A DNA stretch of 64,000 bases from positions 47,877,142 to 47,941,141 of the forward strand of contig CM056733.1 in the NCBI GenBank assembly GCA_029844215.1. Direction: 5' to 3'. Made by a program: the position numbers and the translations under genes. Shown one piece after another: positions 57,651 to 64,000 of the stretch. The notes below the pieces were generated by a model. That model did no database searches. It was not told where the DNA came from and worked only from the letters and a program-made list of their open reading frames with translations. The DNA comes from Przewalskia tangutica (lineage: Eukaryota; Streptophyta; Magnoliopsida; Solanales; Solanaceae). How positions within the stretch are numbered: the stretch's first letter is position 1; each line of letters begins with the position of its first letter.

Positions 57651-58223
57651 CGAACATGATGGATGTTATGGGCGTGAGACCCATAGTTATATTTAGTGGT
57701 GACTTTGAGGCGTGATGTCCCCGACTTGATCGTTTTTATGTTGCGTCTTGTATTTTGGTTATCATACATGTCTCCCGCTTTTTAAGCTATTATGATTTCA
57801 TTTACTGATTTGTGATTTCACATACTTGGTACTGTTGCATCGACCTCCTTGGCCGTTCATGCCGCAGTAGAGGTACATCGGTCGTGGATCCTCGCCTAGG
57901 ATCTCGATTCGGCGTTGGGAAGCTCCGTTTCTCGAGGCTTATCTTTTGTATGTGTTCCCGAGTTGTAGGTTCTTGTACATTCGTGGTATGGCGGCCCTGT
58001 CCGTCATAGTCGTTGTAAATCTTAGAGTGCAGAATCTGTAAGCGTGGTTGTAAAAGGATTAAACTGTTCAGGTTATATTTATATACTGAAGGCAAAAGTT
58101 TTGTTTGGACTGTTTATTTATTATATCTCTTGTTTTATTATTCATGTTTTATTTTCCGCTGGTTTTCTCGATGTTGTATCACTAGGGTGCGGGTAAGGCA
58201 CGATGCCCGGTTCGGGCGTTACA

Positions 58224-58421
58224 AAGTGGTATCGAGCGATTAGTCTCGGAAAGTGTCTCTGCACCGTGTCTAGTAGAGTCTTGATTATCGGTGTTGTGCA
58301 CCACATCTATAATCGTGAGGCTATAGGACATTTAGGATTGGTTTCCATTCTTCTCATTACGAGATCGTGCCTTAGAGCGTGTTGTATGTTGGACCCTCCG
58401 ACGTGTTTCGCTTTTACGATT
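58224..58421 (+). other. Primer-binding site and leader
   Basis: TGGTATCGAGC (58227-58237), then the common leader with 'tctagtagagtcttgattat' and 'gtgttgtgcaccacatctat'. Confidence 0.8.
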
Positions 58422-59590
58422 ATGCCTCGCGAAGGCAACCAGGCCCGAGAAGGGCAAGGCAGCGAGGAGCCGCTAGTGGGATTCGTAGGAGTGCGAGGCG
58501 CAGCGGCCAAGACTGAGGTAGTGCTTGACGGCGAGTTTTGCGACGCCGCCAAAGACCGTGAGTTTAGAGCCGCGGCGGTCAGCTGCGAGACTACAAGACT
58601 GAGCCTCCACCCCACACCGAGCGGGAGATGGGTCACAAGGAGATGGCCCGATTGGCCGTGGTTGTGGCGATATGAGGATAAATTGGCCGACGCAGCAGCC
58701 TCGGCCCAAAGAAGACTGTAGTGCACCCGAGGCGATGTTTGAGGCTACGGATTTCCTTAGTTGTAGCCACTTTGAGTTTTACTGGTCGAGGCCGGAGGAT
58801 GATCCGCAGGAGTTCATCCGTCGATTGCAGAGGATCACGCGGTGATCAAGGCTTGAGATGCAGTGACATTTGGTTCGCATCGTTGCGTGATACCACGATC
58901 GATTGGTTTGACTCGTGGGAGCTTTCCCGGGGAGAGCATGCACTTCCAGCCGTTTGGGACGAGTTTTCGGGGGCCTTCCTGGCACATTTCTTGCCTCCAC
59001 AAATGAGGAGGGCTCGGGCCGCCAGATTTTTGATGTTGAGGCGAGCGCATAGCTCGGGAGTACAATGTGAGTTCGACTCATTGGCGGTATGTTCCCGCAT
59101 TAGTAGCTAGTATGGAGGATCGAGTGCACCGATATGTTACAGGCTCGATGATTACCTAGAGTTGTTCGGTGTTTCTCTTCACCAGCATGGACATTGCCCG
59201 CATTCGTGCTCATGCACTTGGGTGCGAGCGCAAAGATCGACGGGTGGACCGCTTTCAGCAGAAGAAGGCCAAGACGGCCGGATATTTTGGCGACTTTCGA
59301 GGCGGACCGCCTCAGCAGCAGACTAGTTATGTACCTCCGCCATTGCAGAGTGGTCCTCCGCAGCCCCGGGACCGGGATATTCAGAGCGGTCGGGGCTCCT
59401 GTGTTGATGTTCGAGGAGTAGGGTGTTGGCGAGATCACCCCTACCTCGGTGGTCGATGGTAGACCGCATTTCGGAGAGTGTCGTAGTACCAAGGAGCTTG
59501 TTATTCTTGCGCCAACAGGGCCATATGACGAGACGTCACCGGGGGTAGCACTGGTAGGATAGCACAGCTACTAGAGCGATTCGGGCCACG
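58422..59590 (+). pseudogene. gag: gag of the plus-strand gag-only element
   Basis: The start MPREGNQAREGQGSEEPLVG at 58422 corresponds to MPPRK starts elsewhere. Later frames give 'HFEFYWSRPEDDPQEFIRRL' (about 58769-58828), 'FLAHFLPPQMRRARAARFLM' (about 58977-59036), 'MEDRVHRYVTG' (59113-59145) and 'MDIARIRAHALGCERKDRRV' (59188-59247). A proline/glutamine-rich linker ('PPQQQTSYVPPPLQSGPPQ') follows, then a damaged zinc knuckle near 59445-59530. It is frameshifted in at least four places. Confidence 0.85.
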
Positions 59591-60255
59591 GTAGAGGTCG
59601 CGTGGAAGTTCCAGCTTTAGCGGTCCTTGAACCGCCTAGTTTGTGTATATCCTTAACCTCTAGAGTTTTGTATGTATTGATGTTGTTGATGTGTTTAATG
59701 ATATGTTTGGATAGCTTTGTGCTAAAATGTGATTTAGAAACCTGGTTAGTGAAAAGGGTAAGTCCCTGGGTGGTGTGAAATGGAAGTGGTAGCTTTCATG
59801 ACCTGTAGAGGTAAGATTGTTCGGATCAAGAATTAGAGAGTTGGCGCTACATGGTCGGGTTGGGGCCATGTTGCGGGGCCAACCCGCGTCCCGTTTTGAG
59901 GAAGGGTCACTGGGTGGTCCGCCAGTGGCGGTGGTCACGAGGGTGCTAGGCCCAAGTTTAGATGACCATCGTATGAGTTCGTGGATACGCTCGATCGAGA
60001 TCGGTTCGTGAAGGCCGGAATGGCCTTGGGAAATCGAGGTTAGTGAGATGACCAAGTTTGGAGGTAGTGACTCGAGGGTTGGGAACAGAAGCGTTGACGG
60101 AAGTGTGGTACGGACACTAGAACGAGTTCGAGTGTTCGTGACGTGGCAATCGCGAGAAAGGAGAAGTGGCGTGTGTTTTGTGACGGTGTGGCATGATTGT
60201 TTTCAGACGTATAGCGGTGAAGACTATCGACGCTGTTGTTTTGAGACCTTGAAGG
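59591..60255 (+). other. Conserved non-coding spacer
   Basis: Carries 'gtatatccttaacctctaga', 'gtcgggttggggccatg', 'gtgctaggcccaagttta' and 'accaagtttggaggtagtga', as in the tandem element. No protein was recognised. Confidence 0.65.
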
Positions 60256-60284
60256 AACATTCGACGAATGTTTCTAAGGATGAA
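60256..60284 (+). other. Hairpin and damaged polypurine tract
   Basis: AACATTCG (60256-60263) and CGAATGTT (60265-60272) remain, with the loop shortened to one base. The purine tract is reduced to AAGGATGAA, with the G-run collapsed. Confidence 0.75.
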
Positions 60285-60692
60285 TGTTATACCCGTATTT
60301 CCAGTATGCGTGAGGCGTGCGTATTAAATTTTGCCTTAAGAATTGGCTTTGGTTCGAAATTTGGGCACAAGTGCCGAATAGAGTCGTTTCGACGAAACGT
60401 TTCCACGACTACGTTGGGAAAATTCGGCTATGTCATTTAGTATTTTTTGCGGATTTTTCCGAGAAACTGAACATTTTTGGACCAACGGGAGGGTGACACT
60501 TGTCACCCTCATTGGACGGCAAAGAGGAGGCTTGGCCTTGGCCGATTGGTTCATGGTTTTGTGCCTTGTTTTGTGGCTTGTTTTGTGCCATGTTTTGTGG
60601 AGTAGGGGTTAGGGTGCACTTGGCTTGATCTTGGCCTTACACTTGCTATACACTTGGAAGGATCTTGGCCATTGGTTGGCTTTTGGTTTTGC

Positions 60693-60700
60693 TATAAATA
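60693..60700 (+). promoter_or_regulatory. LTR TATA box (3' copy)
   Basis: TATAAATA, counterpart of 55229-55236. Confidence 0.55.
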
Positions 60701-62855
60701 CCCCCCTCTCTTTGAAGACTTCATTCATCCAAAAATCTTCCAAGTCTTGGAAACCCCTCCCCTCCCTCTTGTTGACTCTCGTCCAAGAGCCCCTCTCCCC
60801 CTTAAAGTTTGGCTTTGGCCGCGAGGCCACCCCTCCCCCCTTTGTGGTGCCTTGGCCGTGGGGTACCCCCCCCCCTAGCCTAGTTGTTTTCGTATAATAC
60901 CCCTTGTTGTGGTATAGAAATACTCTCCTAATATTGTTATAATGTCCAAATACCTTGGCCCAAATACCTTGTAGTATTCCCAAGGTTACACTTATACAAA
61001 GCCCAGAAAATACGATTATACTTCCTTTAGCCACAAAAACGAAACCCTAAGGAAATCTTCACCCGTTGTTGAAGTTGTAAGTAGAAGTTGGTTAGAACTT
61101 CTAAGGGTTGTTTTGGAGCGCTCGGAGTAGGAGCTAAGCGTTGCTCAGGATCGACTTTATACTTGGATAATTTTGGGCTTATCGAGGTAAACACTACTGT
61201 CCTTCTATTGTAATTGGAAATTACATGTTTGAATATATAGTTGAAGTATACTATATATAGAACTATACTTAGTACTGTGGCAATGTCTTTTGACTTAAGC
61301 CTGAAGAATTAAGAACTGAACTGAACTGTAATTACATAGGACTGTATTACAGTAGACTTGTGTAGTATTACTGTAGTAGAGAATTGTACACGTCCGGTTT
61401 GGCGTGTAAAACCCCCTGGTTGGCTTGGTAGCCGGCCTCGATAGAGGCGAGATTTCTTGTGGCGTGGGAGGTCGCCGAATTTTCTCAGTAGATTATGGAG
61501 CGTTGAGATCTAGATGTTAATAAGCGCCTTGTGGCCTTATAGGTTGAAGTACTACGTGTGGAGTGATCCACTTGGCTTAAGGAGTAATGGCGGTTTGAGG
61601 TACTTGAGCGTTTTGCTATTAGTCGACAATCGTCGCGAGGTATGTGAACCTCTTCCTATCTCTTCTAGCATGATATGTGTGAACTATGTAGTGCGGTAGA
61701 CGTCATACGTGTTAACTGTGTTTGATTGTTCTTAAAACATAAAGTGTTATAACGGCTTTATGGGAAGTTGGTTATAACAGCTTTATGTAGGTAAGAAAAT
61801 TCTTTGTGGTTTTAAAAAAGTAACTGATGTGAATTATAACTGGCTAGTTATAATAAAGAACTTGATGTATTTCAAAAGATTTATAAATCGTTTTGGAAGG
61901 GAGAGTAACACTTGGTTTTAAAGGTTTTAAAAAAGAGTTATACTAGCTTTATGGGGAGTTAGGTATAATGTCTTAAGTGAGGTAAAGAAAATGGTTTACT
62001 GATGTTAGAAGTTAAGAGACTTGATCTTATAAGATAAGAGACTTAACTTATTTGTTTTAATGTGAATGTTTGTGTGAAACCTCATTCGTGAGTAATGAGT
62101 ACTTGGTTTTATTTAATGGGATAATGTTTTACTGATTTCGGAAATCAGAATGTGTATCGACAGACCACTGCAGCGTTAATAAAGGAAAATGTATTGAAAA
62201 ATGATGAATTGTATTAAAACCAGTAGAAACCTCCATCTGCATAGAAACTAAGATGAGACAAAATGATATACATTTTCTAGATCATGGCTGCTGTAATGAG
62301 AATGTTGTAAAGAAGAATAACCTACTCTCACGTGAGACATATGTTACTCAATTGTTCTAAAAAGGAATCAAGTGATTAAGTTTGGGAACTATGAAACCAT
62401 TTGAAAATGAGAAGCTTGAGTAATTGAAACTAGGCAAACTGGAACTTAGGAAAAGAATGTTGTTACTTGGTTTTGAAAAGGAAGGTGGGTTGGTCATTCT
62501 AATACTACGGGTATCGGGTGACTTTTATAAAAGAAATGGATCTCTTTTAAAAGAACTTAACGTATGTAGTACTTTGGGGTTAAAAACCCGGACTTTGGCA
62601 TAAAATGAAAGTACTTTGAGTTGTGTGAAACTTGCCTATGCTTGTTGTTGTGAAACTTGCCTGTGCTTGTTGTTGTGAAACTTGCCTATGCTTGTGATGA
62701 TAGCCTTTGCTGTGCAAGTGTGGTATTTCTGTGTTACCGCGTCTCTCGATAGAGGGCCGGTTGACTTGTTGATAACTTACTTGGACGTGCTGGCAGTGAT
62801 GGAGAATTCCACGGGTATGTTTCCATTTTGATTACTGTCTTGTTGTTGATATCAC

Positions 62856-63150
62856 ATGGACATGTCTACACCGATGCAGTATTCCGGGGGCATGCGGCCA
62901 TGCGGCCGGGTTGATTACCCGATAGATGGTTATTACTGCAACATGGACGTGTCTACACCGATGCAAAGATTCCGGGGCATGTGGCCACGCGGCGGTTGAC
63001 CACCCGATATTGTTATTGAGGTTACATGGGCATGTCTACACGGATTCTGTATTCCGGGGGCATGTGGCCATGCGGCCTTGTTATTATTGTTGCATCATGG
63101 ACATGTCTACACCGAGGCAGTATTCCGGGGGCATGCGGCCATGATGCGAA
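62856..63150 (+). repeat. About 80-bp minisatellite in 3' LTR
   Basis: Four units with 'catgtctacaccgatgcagt', 'attccgggggcatgcggcca' and related segments. It is better preserved than the 5' copy. Confidence 0.88.
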
Positions 63151-63734
63151 CATGATGGATGTTATGGGCGTGAGACCCATAGTTATATTTGAGTGGTGAC
63201 TTTGAGGCGTGATGTCCACGACTTGATCGCTTTTATGTTGCGTCTTGTATTTTGGTTATCATACATGTCTCCCGCTTTTTAAGCTATTATGATTTCATTT
63301 ACGATGTTGTGATTCACATACTTACTGTTGTCTTGACCTCCCGGGGTGCGTTAAATGCCGCAGTGAGTACATCGATCGTGGATCTCGCTCTTAGGATCTC
63401 GGTTCGGCGTTTTGGAAGCTCCGTTTCTCGAGGCTTATCTTTTGTATGTGTTCCACGAGTTGTAGGTTCTTGTACATTCGAGGGTATGGCGGGGCCTGTC
63501 CGTCATAGTCGTTGTAAATCTTAAGTGCAGAGAAGCTGTGGCGGGGTTGTAAAAGGATTAAACTGTTCGGGTTTTATGTATATATTGAAGGCAACTGTTT
63601 TGGTTGACCTGTTTATTTATTATATCTCTTGTTTCATGATTCATGTTTTATTTTCCGCTGGTTTTCTCTGATGTTGTATCACTAGGGTGCCCGGGGTAAG
63701 GCACCAGTAACGGGCCCGGGTTCGGGGCGTTACA

Positions 63735-63739
63735 TAGGG
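63735..63739. other. Target-site duplication TAGGG, right
   Basis: Exact copy of 54803-54807. Confidence 0.9.
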
Positions 63740-64000
63740 CCACCCGCCCGTGGTATCATTAAGCAATCCTACTCCTGGGACTATTTCACCCGCAAGGGTC
63801 GTATGGACCCGTATGAGGTAACTTCCTCGCATAGGCTGTATCCGCCCGCAAAGGTCGTATGGACCCACATGAGGTATTCCTCGCATTAGGACTATTTCAC
63901 CCGCGCAGGACTATTTCACCCGCTTAGGCCCAATGGGCCCGCAATGAGTACAAACGCCGCACTCGCATCATGGGTAGCAAATCCATGGAATTAGTAGTAA
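63740..64000 (-). repeat. LTR related to the gag-pol element, right part
   Basis: Continuation of the LTR interrupted at 54807. It contains the reverse complement of the roughly 55-bp minisatellite ('ggactatttcacccgc', 'gtatggacccacatgaggta') and runs off the window. Confidence 0.75.

Larger units (their letters stand above)
54808..58223 (+). repeat. 5' LTR of the plus-strand gag-only element
   Basis: Runs from TGTTATACCCCGTATTTCC to GGGCGTTACA. It includes the TATA box at 55229, an AT-rich middle, short 'gtgaaacttgcctatgcttg' repeats and the roughly 80-bp minisatellite. Confidence 0.9.
54808..63734 (+). mobile_element. Complete gag-only LTR retrotransposon (non-autonomous), plus strand
   Basis: An 8.9-kb element with perfect TAGGG target duplications, LTRs of 3416 and 3450 bp, primer-binding site, gag, spacer, hairpin and a damaged purine tract. 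The 2.06-kb interior has no pol. Its LTRs share the roughly 80-bp minisatellite and U5 of the element at 33515-42032, so they are one family in opposite orientations. It sits inside a gag-pol-type LTR. Confidence 0.92.
60285..63734 (+). repeat. 3' LTR of the plus-strand gag-only element
   Basis: A 3.45-kb copy of the 5' LTR, ending in the full U5 motif with 'ggtgcccggggtaaggcacc' and GGGCGTTACA. TATAAATA is at 60693-60700. Its first 150 bp have several short losses relative to the 5' LTR. Confidence 0.9.

Noticed and set aside
58307..58726. Antisense ORF of 139 codons over gag
   Set aside because: Shadow of the GC-rich gag N-terminus; nothing recognisable in its translation.
1..64000. Centromeric or telomeric satellite array
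   Set aside because: All tandem repeats are short arrays of three to five units confined within LTRs; no telomere repeat or long satellite block is seen.
1..64000. A new multi-gene biological system
   Set aside because: Apart from gag and pol pieces no protein family is recognisable on either strand, and no conserved gene set other than retrotransposon parts is present.

Overview
This window looks like transposable-element heterochromatin from a flowering plant. I find no host gene, tRNA, rRNA or CRISPR array. Almost every base belongs to nested long-terminal-repeat (LTR) retrotransposons of the Ty3/gypsy type. The signs are TG...CA LTR ends, an initiator-tRNA-Met primer-binding site (TGGTATCAGAGC and decayed forms), a purine tract AAGGGGGGAAGAA before each LTR, gag with a zinc knuckle, and pol. 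The retropepsin, FIDD reverse transcriptase, HHCC integrase and chromodomain-like tail point to a plant chromovirus close to the Tekay/Del clade. I lean to an asterid dicot from general familiarity with the leader and LTR style, which is a weak inference.

Layout. 1-4010: three minus-strand LTRs inserted one inside another. 4011-9026: gag, leader and 5' LTR of a minus-strand element. 9027-21250: a plus-strand LTR-internal-LTR-internal-LTR chain of gag-only units. 21251-42618: an old minus-strand element (here 'H') split by two complete insertions. The first is a gag-pol element (21856-32771, 5-bp target duplication TGGTC). The second is a minus-strand gag-only element (33515-42032, target duplication GCAAC). 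42619-54807: a chain of LTRs inserted into LTRs, including another gag-only element (44184-53823). 54808-63734: a complete plus-strand gag-only element (target duplication TAGGG) inside a minus-strand LTR that resumes at 63740 and runs off the end.

How the parts relate. The gag-only elements have very long LTRs (mostly 3.3-3.9 kb) and a 2.0-2.8 kb interior carrying leader, gag, a conserved non-coding spacer, two small hairpins and the purine tract, but no pol. Two keep a scrap of integrase, so they probably derive from an autonomous gag-pol ancestor and depend on a helper. The 21856-32771 element is a relative with a complete domain set, though its reading frame is broken in this sequence.

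The strongest oddity is technical or biological: near-identical copies differ mainly by loss or displacement of the middle base of CAG/CTG (CWG) sites. This fits base-calling error at CHG-methylated cytosine better than known mutation. Many apparent frameshifts, and so the pseudogene calls, may therefore be artefacts.
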